From the NCBI GenBank assembly GCA_900543605.1, contig UQSK01000015.1, forward strand, positions 1-35,941: a DNA stretch of 35,941 nt, read 5' to 3'. The stretch comes from an uncultured Collinsella sp. Lineage in GTDB: Bacteria > Actinomycetota > Coriobacteriia > Coriobacteriales > Coriobacteriaceae. Made by a program: the position numbers and the translations under genes. Shown here in pieces: positions 8,026 to 15,595 of this stretch; position 1 is the first letter of the stretch, and each line of letters starts with the position of its first letter. The notes under the pieces are model-generated. The model ran no database searches. It had not been told where the DNA came from and saw only the letters and a list, made by a program, of their open reading frames with translations.

Positions 8026-8400
8026 TTATTTCTTCTTCTTAGCACCGATCTGACGCTTCGGGCCCTTGCGGGTACGAGCGTTAGTGTGGGTGCGCTGGCC
8101 GCGGACCGGGAGGCCCTTGCGGTGACGAAGGCCGCGGTTGCAGCCGATGTCCATAAGGCGCTTGACGTTCTGGTTGCGCTCACGGCGGAGGTCGCCCTCA
8201 ACCATGATCTGATTCTTATCGATATAATCGCGGATGGCGTTAACCTCATCCTCGGTGAGGTCCTTAACGCGCGTGTCCACGTTAACGTTGCACTCGACGC
8301 AGATCTTCGTCGCAGTGGTGCGGCCGATGCCGTAAATGTAGGTCAGACCGATCTCAACGCGCTTCTCACGCGGGAGGTCGACACCATTAATACGGGCCAA
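8026..8400 (-). CDS. rpsM: 30S ribosomal protein S13
   Basis: S13 is a head protein that contacts P-site tRNA and forms bridges to the 50S subunit. It has 124 aa. The start is TTG 8400, decided by a strong GAGGAG 6 bases upstream and by the expected N-terminus MARINGVDLPREKRVEIGLT. The middle contains YIYGIGRTTA, and the C-terminus is the conserved GLPVRGQRTHTNARTRKGP tail with terminal lysines. A TTG start on a highly expressed ribosomal gene is uncommon. It lies 14 bases after rpmJ. Confidence 0.97.
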   Translation of the reverse strand: MARINGVDLPREKRVEIGLTYIYGIGRTTATKICVECNVNVDTRVKDLTEDEVNAIRDYIDKNQIMVEGDLRRERNQNVKRLMDIGCNRGLRHRKGLPVRGQRTHTNARTRKGPKRQIGAKKKK

Positions 8401-8414
8401 CGTAGTCTCCTCTC

Positions 8415-8528
8415 TTAACCCTGACGCTGCTTATGACGGGGGTTCTCGCAAATGACGAGGACCTTGCCATGGCGCCTAATGATTTTGCACTTATCGCACA
8501 TCTTCTTGACCGAAGGACGTACCTTCAT
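8415..8528 (-). CDS. rpmJ: 50S ribosomal protein L36
   Basis: L36 is a 37-aa zinc-ribbon protein of the large subunit, encoded between infA and rpsM as usual. Translation from ATG 8528 begins MKVRPSVKKMCDKC and ends NPRHKQRQG before TAA. The zinc ligands C11, C14, C27 and H32 are all present, so this is the zinc-binding (C+) form. AAAGGAAG lies about 7 bases upstream of the start. The gene is short and easily missed. Confidence 0.97.
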   Translation of the reverse strand: MKVRPSVKKMCDKCKIIRRHGKVLVICENPRHKQRQG

Positions 8529-8675
8529 CGTTCTTCCTTTCGGTAGCGCTCAAACTACTTCCCTACTATCTACTCGCCCAGCCGCAGGCGTTTAAAACTA
8601 TGGCTGGTCTTCACACGCAAACCGACCGTAGGTTGAGCTAAGCCTGCAGTCGGAAAAGAGCGTGTATGCGTGTCG
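8529..8675 (-). promoter_or_regulatory. Structured leader between infA and rpmJ
   Basis: This 147-base gap is the longest inside the alpha-operon part. On the minus strand it contains two nested stem-loops: CCGAC...GGTCGG around a 20-base segment, and CCAGCC...GGCTGG around a segment containing TTTTAAA. Alpha-operon leaders are the known target of S4 autoregulation in other bacteria. A regulatory leader here is an inference from position and pairing; no known leader motif was matched, and no clear promoter was seen. Confidence 0.35.
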
Positions 8676-8894
8676 CTATTTATAGCGATAGGTGATGCGA
8701 CCGCGCGTCAGGTCGTACGGGGAAAGCTCCACGACAACCCTGTCACCGGGGAGAATGCGGATGTAATTCATTCGGATCTTGCCAGAAATGTTGCACAGAA
8801 CCGAATGACCGTTCTCGAGCTCAACCTTAAACATGGCGTTGGGCAGCGGCTCCTTTACCGTACCCTCGAGCTCAATTGCGTCTTCCTTCTTCAC
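8676..8894 (-). CDS. infA: Translation initiation factor IF-1
   Basis: IF-1 binds the 30S A site during initiation. With a GTG start at 8894 it has 72 aa, the usual length; a TTG two codons upstream (8900) would give 74 aa. The OB-fold is nearly canonical: EGTVKEPLPNAMFKVELENG, GKIRMNYIRILPGDRVVVEL and the C-terminal SPYDLTRGRITYRYK. The ribosome site is weak (AGAAAGA), so the start could be either codon. It is separated from map by a 131-bp inverted repeat and has its own candidate promoter. Confidence 0.95.
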   Translation of the reverse strand: MKKEDAIELEGTVKEPLPNAMFKVELENGHSVLCNISGKIRMNYIRILPGDRVVVELSPYDLTRGRITYRYK

Positions 8895-8933
8895 AAGCAA
8901 TCATCTTTCTCTAGAAAACGACAGCGATTGAGT

Positions 8934-8962
8934 ATTCTACAACACGTATGCACGCATCGTAA
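8934..8962 (-). promoter_or_regulatory. Candidate promoter of infA
   Basis: On the minus strand, TTACGA (8957-8962) and TAGAAT (8934-8939) are spaced by 17 bp, giving a leader of about 35 bases before infA. The -10 matches the sigma-A consensus at 5 of 6 positions and the -35 is weak. It lies between infA and the inverted repeat that follows map, suggesting infA can be transcribed independently. Confidence 0.45.
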
Positions 8963-9005
8963 CAACTTCGTAATGGCTCCACAACTAAGTGGAACTTGTT
9001 ACATT

Positions 9006-9136
9006 TGAAATGTAAAACAAAGCCGTTCCCTGATGCCCAAGATCGCCTTGAAATGAGAAGGAATAGACCTTGGGGTCATGCCTTCGAAATTGAAAGGCGA
9101 GGTTGGGCATCAGGGGGCGGCGACTTTTACATTTCA
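9006..9136. repeat. 131-bp near-palindromic element overlapping the map 3' end
   Basis: Both halves pair almost throughout. TGAAATGTAAAA (9006-9017) pairs with 9125-9136; GCCG pairs with CGGC inside; CCCTGATGCCCAA (9028-9040) pairs with 9103-9115; CGCCTT (9044-9049) with 9094-9099; GAAGG with CCTTC; and GACC with GGTC at the centre near 9071. The map stop codon (9127-9129) lies in the right arm. There is no U-tract. It could be a MITE-like insertion or a long RNA hairpin that processes or terminates the map transcript before infA. Confidence 0.85.
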
Positions 9137-9915
9137 CCGCCTTGCAAGGAACACCAAGCACCTTGGGCATCCGTGGTCAGAATCACCGGACCGTCATTGG
9201 TAATGGCGACGGTGTTCTCGTAGTGCGCGGCGGGCAGGTGGTCGTTGGTCGTAACGATCCAACCGTCGGAGCCCGTGCTCACATGGTTGGAACCCATCGT
9301 AACCATCGGCTCGATGGCGATGACCATACCAGCCTGAAGGCGAACGCCTCTCCCCTTCTTTCCATAATTTGGAACGTTGGGGTCCTCGTGCATCACGCGG
9401 CCAATGCCATGGCCTACATAATCACGAAGCACACCGTAACCGTGAGACTCGGCGAGGGACTGAACGGCATAACCGACGTCCCCGATATGGTTACCGGGAA
9501 CAGCCTGCTCGATGGCAGCCTTAAGGCAATCACGCGTGACCTCGCACAAAGCCTTGGCTTCGGGCGTGGGGGTGCCGACGAAAAACGTCCAAGCGTTATC
9601 GCCGACCCAACCGTCGACAACGGCTCCCGTATCGATGGAGATGATATCGCCATCGCGCAGGATCATGTCAGGGTTGGGAATACCGTGGACCACGGCATCG
9701 TTGATCGATGCGCAAATGGTCCCCGGGAACCCGCCGTAACCCTTAAAGGCAGGGGTGCCGCCATGCATGCGGATAATCTGCTCCGCGAGCTGATCGAGCT
9801 CAAAAGTCGAAACGCCGGGGCGCACCATGGCTCCAACGTGGCGGAGCGCCATCTTAGATAGCGCTCCTGCCTTCTTCATCTGCTCGATTTGCGTTGCAGA
9901 CTTAATCTTGATCAT
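9127..9915 (-). CDS. map: Methionine aminopeptidase, type I
   Basis: This cytosolic metalloenzyme removes the N-terminal Met from nascent proteins. It has 262 aa from ATG 9915, which overlaps the adk stop as ATGA, so translation is probably coupled. All five metal ligands are visible: Asp in SIDTGA, Asp in VGDNA, His in GHGIGRVMHE, Glu in AIEPM and Glu in YENTVAI. After the usual end of the fold (GPVILT) there is a tail of about 14 residues ending QGGEM. The last codons and the TAA lie inside the right arm of the 131-bp inverted repeat, so the tail may have been created by that element. Confidence 0.97.
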   Translation of the reverse strand: MIKIKSATQIEQMKKAGALSKMALRHVGAMVRPGVSTFELDQLAEQIIRMHGGTPAFKGYGGFPGTICASINDAVVHGIPNPDMILRDGDIISIDTGAVVDGWVGDNAWTFFVGTPTPEAKALCEVTRDCLKAAIEQAVPGNHIGDVGYAVQSLAESHGYGVLRDYVGHGIGRVMHEDPNVPNYGKKGRGVRLQAGMVIAIEPMVTMGSNHVSTGSDGWIVTTNDHLPAAHYENTVAITNDGPVILTTDAQGAWCSLQGGEM

Positions 9916-10538
9916 AGACCGAGAGCCTCTTTGACATCCCCGTACACGGTCTCACGAGCCTGGTCACCGTTGACCGACTTGAGCAGACCCTGGCCACGAT
10001 AGTAGTCGACGAGCGGACTCGTGGACTTCTCGTAGACGTCGAGACGGTTCTTGATGGTCTCGGGCTTGTCGTCGTCGCGCTGATACATCTCGCCACCGCA
10101 CTTGGGGCAGGTGGCATCGGCAGCGGTGCCGGTGTAACCGCAGGCGCGGCAGGTGCGACGCGAAGACAGACGATCGATAATGACCTCGGGAGCCACATCG
10201 ACCAGAAGGGCACAATCGATCTCGCGACCCATGGCGGAAAGCTCGGAATCGAGCGTCACAGCCTGGGCGGTGTTGCGCGGGAAGCCGTCGAGGATGAAGC
10301 CCTGCTGGGCGTCATCGGCGGCAAGGCGCTCCTTGACAAGGTCGATCACGAGCTGGTCGGGAACGAGCTCGCCAGCGTCCATGTACTTCTTAGCCTGAAT
10401 ACCAAGCTCGGTGCCACCCTTGACGGCAGCACGCAGCAGGTCGCCCGTGGAAATATGGGCGACGCCAAACTCGGCGACGAGCTCCTGTGCGACGGTGCCC
10501 TTACCGGCACCCGGAGCTCCGAGCAATACGAGGTTCAT
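9912..10538 (-). CDS. adk: Adenylate kinase
   Basis: This enzyme catalyses ATP + AMP = 2 ADP. It has 208 aa from ATG 10538, preceded by a perfect AGGAGG at 7 bases; a TTG two codons upstream is disregarded. The P-loop is GAPGAGKGT (residues 7-15), the AMP-binding region includes STGDLLR, and the DGFPRN motif is near 84. The LID carries the four-Cys zinc motif CRAC...CPKC, typical of Gram-positive enzymes. It lies between secY and map, a common spc-operon order. Confidence 0.98.
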   Translation of the reverse strand: MNLVLLGAPGAGKGTVAQELVAEFGVAHISTGDLLRAAVKGGTELGIQAKKYMDAGELVPDQLVIDLVKERLAADDAQQGFILDGFPRNTAQAVTLDSELSAMGREIDCALLVDVAPEVIIDRLSSRRTCRACGYTGTAADATCPKCGGEMYQRDDDKPETIKNRLDVYEKSTSPLVDYYRGQGLLKSVNGDQARETVYGDVKEALGL

Positions 10539-10556
10539 GAGCAATCCTCCTCTAGC

Positions 10557-11843
10557 CTATTTAAAGAATCCATCGTAATCATACATCTTGATCTGGCCTT
10601 CGAGCTTATCGACCGTGTCGAGCACGACGCCGACCATGATGAGGATGGACGTGCCGCCAAATGCCTGGATCAGATGGTTACCCGTGAAGGAGAAGATAAT
10701 CGAAGGCACGATGGCGATGAGCGCCAAAAAGACAGCGCTGGGAAGCGTGATCTTGTTGAGCGCGTTCTTGATGTAGGCCGCGGTAGCCCTACCCGGACGG
10801 ACGCCCGGAATAAAGCCGCCCTGCTTCTTAAGGTTATCGGCCGTGTCATCGGGGTTGAACACCATGGAGGTGTAGAAGTACGCGAAGAACACAATGAGGA
10901 CAACGTTAAGCACCCAGTTAAGCCAACCGGTCGAAAGCGCGGAGGCAACTGCCTGAATCCAGCCGATGCCGGGGAAGAACACGGCAATCTGAGCCGGGAA
11001 GTACAGCAGCGCCGAAGCGAAGATGATCGGCACGACACCCGCGGTGTTGACCTTGATGGGCAGATAGGTGGTCTGGCCACCCATCATGCGACGGCCCACG
11101 ACGCGCTTAGCGTAGGAGACCGGGATGCGGCGCTGGCCGCGCTCAAGGAAAACAATCAGCGGGATAACCAGCAGGATGATGGCGCAGATGATCACCATGG
11201 TGATGATGCCACCGGCGTTGCCCTCGGTGCTGGAGAAGATAGCCTGCGGCAGACCGGCCATGATGTTCGCGAAGATGATCAGCGACATGCCATTGCCGAT
11301 ACCGCGCTGGGTGATGAGCTCACCAATCCACATGATCAGCATAGCGCCCGCGGTGAGCGTACCGACGATCATGAGGTCGAAGATGATCTCGGGAGCGCCG
11401 GCGCCATTAAAGCTGATGCCGAAGCTCTTAAAGAGGAAGAGGTAACCCACGGAGTTGAGGATTGCCAGAGCCAGGGTGAGGTAACGCGAATACTGCGTAA
11501 TCTTGGTCTGACCGACCTCGCCCTCGCGGGCAAGCTCATGCAGGGAAGGCACGACGGCCTGGAGCATCTGGAGGATGATCGAGCTGGTGATGTAAGGCAT
11601 GATGCCCAGCGAAAACACCGACACATAGCTCAACGCGCCGCCAGAGAAAAGATTCAGGAGGGCCATAGCACCTGCGGCGACCGAATTGTTATCGGTCGAG
11701 AAAAGGCCCAGCATCCCCTGGAAGGGAATGCCGGGCACAGGAACGTGCGCACCAATGCGGTACACGACGAGCATAGCTATGGTAAAAAGAATCTTTTCGC
11801 GCAATTCTTTGATGCGGAAAGCATTCTTAAGACCATTTAGCAC
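10557..11843 (-). CDS. secY: Protein translocase subunit SecY
   Basis: SecY is the channel-forming subunit of the Sec translocon, with ten membrane segments. It has 428 aa. The start is GTG 11843, inside the end of rplO (7-bp overlap), giving the expected N-terminus MLNGLKNAFRIKELREKILF. The plug/TM2 region follows RIGAHVPVPGI. TQRGIGNGMSLIIFA (about 170-184) and the cytosolic loop signatures are present, as is the C-terminal GGTSILIMVGVVLDTVDKLE. It is co-transcribed with rplO upstream and adk downstream. Confidence 0.98.
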   Translation of the reverse strand: MLNGLKNAFRIKELREKILFTIAMLVVYRIGAHVPVPGIPFQGMLGLFSTDNNSVAAGAMALLNLFSGGALSYVSVFSLGIMPYITSSIILQMLQAVVPSLHELAREGEVGQTKITQYSRYLTLALAILNSVGYLFLFKSFGISFNGAGAPEIIFDLMIVGTLTAGAMLIMWIGELITQRGIGNGMSLIIFANIMAGLPQAIFSSTEGNAGGIITMVIICAIILLVIPLIVFLERGQRRIPVSYAKRVVGRRMMGGQTTYLPIKVNTAGVVPIIFASALLYFPAQIAVFFPGIGWIQAVASALSTGWLNWVLNVVLIVFFAYFYTSMVFNPDDTADNLKKQGGFIPGVRPGRATAAYIKNALNKITLPSAVFLALIAIVPSIIFSFTGNHLIQAFGGTSILIMVGVVLDTVDKLEGQIKMYDYDGFFK

Positions 11844-12286
11844 GGCAGCTCGACCTTTCCGCCGGCGGCCTCGATCTTGGCCTGCGCAGAAGCGCTGACC
11901 TTGTCGACCTTGACCGTGAACTTCTTGGTGAGCTCACCATTGCCGAGCACCTTGACGGGCTCGAACTCGCTCTTGGTGATGCGAGCGGCCTTAAGAGCGG
12001 CACCGTCGATCACAGCGCCGTCCTCGAACTTGCGCTCGAGACGCTCAACGTTAACAGCGGTGTACTCGATACGACGGGGGTTGCGGAAGCCCGGAAGCTT
12101 GGGCAGGCGCATGGCCAGCGGAGTCTGGCCACCCTCGAAGCCGGCACCCTTGGTGCCGCCAGAGCGGGAACCCTGGCCCTTCTGACCGCGGCCAGAAGTG
12201 GTGCCGTGACCCGAAGAATTGCCACGGCCGACGCGCTTGCGGTTCTTGGTGGAACCGGGCGCGGGAGTAAGATCGTGAAGCTGCAT
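11837..12286 (-). CDS. rplO: 50S ribosomal protein L15
   Basis: L15 is a late-assembly protein of the large subunit. It has 149 aa from ATG 12286. The basic Gly-rich N-terminus begins MQLHDLTPAPGSTKNRKRVG and continues GNSSGHGTTSGRGQKGQ, which is diagnostic. The C-terminal half includes VKVLGNGELTKKFTVKVDK and an Ala/Lys-rich helix. Its stop codon lies inside the secY coding start. Confidence 0.98.
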   Translation of the reverse strand: MQLHDLTPAPGSTKNRKRVGRGNSSGHGTTSGRGQKGQGSRSGGTKGAGFEGGQTPLAMRLPKLPGFRNPRRIEYTAVNVERLERKFEDGAVIDGAALKAARITKSEFEPVKVLGNGELTKKFTVKVDKVSASAQAKIEAAGGKVELPC

Positions 12287-12289
12287 TTG

Positions 12290-12472
12290 CTACTCCTCTA
12301 CAATCTCGACAAGGTGCTTGACCTTGAAGATCATGCCGCGGACGGACTCGTTGTCAGCAATCTCGCGAACCTCGCGGATCCTGTGGAGACCGAGGGCACG
12401 GACAGTACGGACCTGGTCCTGCTTGCAACCGTTGGTGCTGCGGACCTGCTTGATCTTGATGGTGTCAGCCAT
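12290..12472 (-). CDS. rpmD: 50S ribosomal protein L30
   Basis: L30 is a small bacterial-type protein of 60 aa. The sequence MADTIKIKQVRSTNGCKQDQ, then VRTVRALGLHRI and MIFKVKHLVEIVEE, matches the whole family. It starts 2 bases after the rpsE stop and ends 3 bases before the rplO start. Confidence 0.97.
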   Translation of the reverse strand: MADTIKIKQVRSTNGCKQDQVRTVRALGLHRIREVREIADNESVRGMIFKVKHLVEIVEE

Positions 12473-12474
12473 GC

Positions 12475-12999
12475 TTAGTTCTCCTTACCGACGAACATCT
12501 CGGAGACCGTCAGGCCACGGCGAGCCGCGACGTCCTCAGGGCTGGAGAGCTCCTTGAGGCCCTCGACGGCAGCCTTGATGATGTTGAGGCCGTTGTCGGT
12601 ACCGAGGGACTTGGACAGGACGTTCTTGATGCCAGCAAGCTCAAAGAGGGGACGCACAGCGCCGCCGGCGATAACGCCGGTACCCTCGACAGCGGGCTTG
12701 ATGATGATGCGGCCGGCACCAAAGTGACCGAGAACCTCGTGCGGAATGGTGCCCTGATCGGTCACCGGCACGTGGAACATGTTCTTCTTGGCATCGAGAG
12801 ATGCCTTGGAGATGGCCATGGGCACCTCAGCGGACTTGCCCATGCCAACGCCGACGTTGCCCTTGCCGTCGCCAACGACGACGAGAGCGACGAGGCTCAT
12901 GCGACGACCACCCTTGACGGTCTTCGACACGCGGTTGATGTAAACGACGCGCTCCTCGAACTCGGAGGCCTCGCGCTGCTGCTTCTGATTACGAGCCAT
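12475..12999 (-). CDS. rpsE: 30S ribosomal protein S5
   Basis: S5 contributes to decoding accuracy and mRNA unwinding at the entry tunnel. It has 174 aa from ATG 12999. The S5 double-stranded-RNA-binding fold starts at FEERVVYINRVSKTVKGGRR (about 14-33), followed by VGDGKGNVGVGMGKSAEVP. The C-terminal domain has GAGRIIIKPAVEGTGVIAGG and NVLSKSLGTDN. It lies between rplR and rpmD. Confidence 0.98.
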   Translation of the reverse strand: MARNQKQQREASEFEERVVYINRVSKTVKGGRRMSLVALVVVGDGKGNVGVGMGKSAEVPMAISKASLDAKKNMFHVPVTDQGTIPHEVLGHFGAGRIIIKPAVEGTGVIAGGAVRPLFELAGIKNVLSKSLGTDNGLNIIKAAVEGLKELSSPEDVAARRGLTVSEMFVGKEN

Positions 13000-13013
13000 G
13001 TGCTACATACCTC

Positions 13014-13382
13014 CTAGAACTCGAGACCGGCGGCACGAGCACCGTCGGCGAGGGCCTTGACGCGGCCATGGTAGATACGGCCACCGCGATCGAAGGCGAC
13101 CTTGGTGATGCCGGCCTCGATGGCGCGCTTGCCAACGAGCTGACCGACCTTCTCCGCAGCCTCCTTGTTCGAGGTGTGGGTGCCCTTGAACTCGGCCTCG
13201 AGGGTCGAGGCAGAGACGAGCGTCAGGCTGGAGCCCTTGCTGTCGTCGATGATCTGGGCATAGATGTTGGCGTTAGTACGGGTCACGCGAAGACGCGGAC
13301 GCTCGGAGGTACCCGAGACCTTGCCGCGAACACGACGCTGACGACGCTTGAGGCCTTCCAGCTTCGCCTTATGCTTGTTCAT
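13014..13382 (-). CDS. rplR: 50S ribosomal protein L18
   Basis: L18 binds 5S rRNA and helps attach it to the large subunit. It has 122 aa from ATG 13382. Landmarks are RQRRVRGKVSGTSERPRLRV, NIYAQIIDD and the C-terminal VAFDRGGRIYHGRVKALAD. It is preceded by a 75-base gap after rplF that holds a stem-loop (13411-13432). Confidence 0.98.
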   Translation of the reverse strand: MNKHKAKLEGLKRRQRRVRGKVSGTSERPRLRVTRTNANIYAQIIDDSKGSSLTLVSASTLEAEFKGTHTSNKEAAEKVGQLVGKRAIEAGITKVAFDRGGRIYHGRVKALADGARAAGLEF

Positions 13383-13410
13383 ACGTAAACTCCTAAAAAG
13401 GTTGATATTG

Positions 13411-13432
13411 CCAGCACCTGACGGGGTGCTGG
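13411..13432 (-). other. Intercistronic stem-loop between rplF and rplR
   Basis: CCAGCACC (13411-13418) and GGTGCTGG (13425-13432) form an 8-bp perfect stem with a 6-base loop. No U-run follows immediately on the minus strand. It may act as an attenuator or an RNA-processing/stability hairpin inside the operon; the role is an inference. Confidence 0.5.
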
Positions 13433-13457
13433 TCTTATGCGAGTGAGTCGGTTACGA

Positions 13458-13994
13458 CTACTTGGCGGCCTTACCCAGCTTGCGGCGGATGTGCTCGCCA
13501 ACGTAGTGGATACCCTTGCCCTTGTAAGGCTCGGGAGGACGATGGCCGCGGATCTCAGCGGCGATCTGACCGACCTGCTGCTTGTTGATACCCTTGACGT
13601 TCACGTGGGTGTTGTCGGGAACCTCGAAGGTGATGCCCTCGGGAGCCTCGACGATCACGGGGTGCGAGAAGCCCAGGGAGAACTCGAGGTTCTTGCCCTT
13701 CTGCTGCACGCGGTAACCGACGCCGGCGAGCTCGAGCTTCTTCTCGAAGCCCTCGGAAACGCCAACAACCATGTTGTGGATGAGGGCGCGGGTGAGGCCG
13801 TGGCGGGCACGGGTCTCACGCTCGTCGTCGGGACGGGAAACGGTGAGGACGTTGTCCTCGACGTTGATAGCGAGCTTCTCAAAGACATCGAGCTCGAGCT
13901 GGCCCTTGGGGCCCTTGACGACAACGTTGTTGCCGTTGACTGCCACTTCGACTCCGGCGGGAATCTGGACAGGCTTATTACCGATACGAGACAC
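13458..13994 (-). CDS. rplF: 50S ribosomal protein L6
   Basis: L6 lies near the GTPase centre of the large subunit. It has 178 aa from GTG 13994, with AGGAG 6 bases upstream and the expected N-terminus MSRIGNKPVQIPAGVEV. The two tandem L6 folds include TRALIHNMVVGVSEGFEKKL and GYRVQQKGKNLEFSLGFSHP. The C-terminal signature RGHRPPEPYKGKGIHYVGEH is complete. Confidence 0.98.
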   Translation of the reverse strand: MSRIGNKPVQIPAGVEVAVNGNNVVVKGPKGQLELDVFEKLAINVEDNVLTVSRPDDERETRARHGLTRALIHNMVVGVSEGFEKKLELAGVGYRVQQKGKNLEFSLGFSHPVIVEAPEGITFEVPDNTHVNVKGINKQQVGQIAAEIRGHRPPEPYKGKGIHYVGEHIRRKLGKAAK

Positions 13995-14027
13995 GGTGAT
14001 CTCCTTTCCTTCTACCTACCGAGCGAA

Positions 14028-14426
14028 TTACCAGACGTAAGCGATGATCTCGCCGCCGACGTTGTGCTTGCGAGCATCGCGGTCGGTCATGACGCCATGG
14101 CTGGTGGAAATAATGGCGGTACCAAGGCCACCGCGGACGCGGGGCATGTCGGCAACGCCGGTGTACTTACGCAGGCCCGGCTTGGAAATGCGGCGGATGC
14201 CGTTGATGACCTTAGCCTTCTTGGGACCATACTTAAGCGTGATGTGCAGAGTCTTCTGGGGAACGGTGTCCTCGACATCGTAGCCCTCGATGTAGCCCTC
14301 CTCGTGCAGAACACGAGCGATCTCGACGAGCTTCTTGCTGCTCGGCATGGAGACCGTGGCCTTGTTCACAGAGTTAGCGTTACGGATGCGCGTAAGCATA
14401 TCTGCGATCGGGTCTGTAAGGTTCAT
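14028..14426 (-). CDS. rpsH: 30S ribosomal protein S8
   Basis: S8 binds the central domain of 16S rRNA; in E. coli it is the translational repressor of the spc operon. It has 132 aa from ATG 14426. Landmarks are MNLTDPIADMLTRIRNANSV, the middle KTLHITLKYG and the C-terminal GLGTAIISTSHGVMTDRDAR. It lies between rpsZ (119-bp gap) and rplF. No feature other than the ribosome site was recognised in that gap. Confidence 0.98.
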   Translation of the reverse strand: MNLTDPIADMLTRIRNANSVNKATVSMPSSKKLVEIARVLHEEGYIEGYDVEDTVPQKTLHITLKYGPKKAKVINGIRRISKPGLRKYTGVADMPRVRGGLGTAIISTSHGVMTDRDARKHNVGGEIIAYVW

Positions 14427-14545
14427 ACAGATTCTCCTTCGTTCTTGATGAACACGTGCTCTTGGTTCTTCGCCGCCCTTAACGGCAAAGCCTTTTTAGC
14501 GCGTTTTCCCTGTTCCAAACTGATGCTTGAAACGCTGGTAGTGAC

Positions 14546-14731
14546 TTACCAGCTGGCCTTCTTAACGCCGGGAAGCTCGCCCTTGAGTGCAAGCTCGCGG
14601 AAGCAGACACGGCACAGGCCGAACTTGCGGTACACAGAGTGCGGACGGCCGCAGCGCTGGCAGCGCGTGTACTCACGAGTAGAGAACTTCTGCTTGCGAT
14701 TGCACTTGACGATCATCGATGTCTTAGCCAC
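14546..14731 (-). CDS. rpsZ: 30S ribosomal protein S14, type Z (zinc form)
   Basis: This is the short, zinc-binding form of S14 (61 aa) found in many Gram-positives, with ligands C24, C27, C40 and C43 (CQRC...CRVC). The start is GTG 14731, with GAGGAGG 7 bases upstream, giving MAKTSMIVKCNRKQKF. The C-terminus ELALKGELPGVKKASW is canonical. It follows rplE after a 79-bp gap holding a stem-loop. Confidence 0.98.
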   Translation of the reverse strand: MAKTSMIVKCNRKQKFSTREYTRCQRCGRPHSVYRKFGLCRVCFRELALKGELPGVKKASW

Positions 14732-14765
14732 TTATATCCTCCTCACATAGAGTATTGTTCGCCCC

Positions 14766-14795
14766 AAGCGCCGCCCCCTTGTGGGAACGGCGCTT
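14766..14795 (-). other. Intercistronic stem-loop between rplE and rpsZ
   Basis: AAGCGCCG (14766-14773) pairs perfectly with CGGCGCTT (14788-14795), and CCC/GGG pairs extend the stem inward toward a short loop. No U-tract follows on the minus strand. S8 represses translation near rplE in E. coli, so a regulatory site is conceivable here, but no S8-site match was established. Confidence 0.5.
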
Positions 14796-14810
14796 ATAGG
14801 GCAGGTGAAC

Positions 14811-15368
14811 CTATTTCTTGAACGGGAAACCGAAGGCGTCCAGAAGGGCCTTGGCCTCCTCATCGGTATTGGCGGTGGTCACGAAAGTGATGTCCATACC
14901 GCGCTGGTGATCGACGGAGTCGAAGTCGATCTCGGGGAAGATGAGCTGCTCGGTGACGCCCATGGAGAAGTTACCACGGCCGTCGAAGCTCTTGGCGGAG
15001 ATGCCACGGAAGTCGCGGATACGGGGGATCGCGACGGAGGTCAGACGATCGAAGAACTCCCACATACGGTCGCCACGCAGGGTAACCTTGCAGCCGATCG
15101 GCATACCAGCGCGCAGGCGGAAGGTAGCGATGGACTTGCGGGCACGGGTGATCATCGGCTGCTGGCCGGTGATGGCGCGCAGGTCGCGCACGGCACCGTC
15201 GATGGCCTTGGAATCGGTAGCGGCCTCGCCGACACCCATGTTCACGACGATCTTCTCAAACTTGGGGATCATCATGACGTTCTCGTACTGGAACTTGTCC
15301 TGAAGCTGCTGCTTGACCTCGTTGTTGTACTTGGTCTTCAGACGCGGCACATACTTCTCTTCTGCCAT
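14811..15368 (-). CDS. rplE: 50S ribosomal protein L5
   Basis: L5 binds 5S rRNA and contacts P-site tRNA. It has 185 aa from ATG 15368, with AAGGAG upstream. Landmarks are ENVMMIPKFEKIVVNMGVGE (about 29-48), QQPMITRARKSIATFRLRAG and the C-terminal GMDITFVTTANTDEEAKALL. It is the first gene of the ribosomal block in this window. rplX and rplN, which usually precede it, are absent upstream. Confidence 0.98.
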   Translation of the reverse strand: MAEEKYVPRLKTKYNNEVKQQLQDKFQYENVMMIPKFEKIVVNMGVGEAATDSKAIDGAVRDLRAITGQQPMITRARKSIATFRLRAGMPIGCKVTLRGDRMWEFFDRLTSVAIPRIRDFRGISAKSFDGRGNFSMGVTEQLIFPEIDFDSVDHQRGMDITFVTTANTDEEAKALLDAFGFPFKK

Positions 15369-15505
15369 TGTTCACTCCTTCTTGGGGTTTTAAGCACGGG
15401 GCGTGGCCACGATGGGTTGTCCTCGTGCCTCCTGGCTGCATCCGCGCCGCTCATGGCATTTTGCGGTTTGGACTCGACGCAGCAGGAGCCGACAAAACAA
15501 TCGGT

Positions 15506-15534
15506 ACTATACGCGCATCGGGGGCGTATTTCCA
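15506..15534 (-). promoter_or_regulatory. Candidate promoter and leader upstream of rplE
   Basis: On the minus strand, TGGAAA (15529-15534) and TATAGT (15506-15511) are spaced by 17 bp; the -10 matches the consensus at 5 of 6 positions. It would give a leader of about 130 bases containing GCACG/CGTGC pairings. The 15369-15595 stretch has no credible gene. The promoter could explain expression of the ribosomal block without its usual upstream genes. Confidence 0.45.
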
Positions 15535-15595
15535 GAAAAACCTCGCCTGCCTGCACAACTCCACAACTCCCCCGCACAAATGGGTCCCAAAAAGC

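Noticed and set aside
10455..11840. Long plus-strand open frame opposite secY
   Set aside because: It is a composition shadow of secY, rich in Asp, His and Arg and without recognisable domains.
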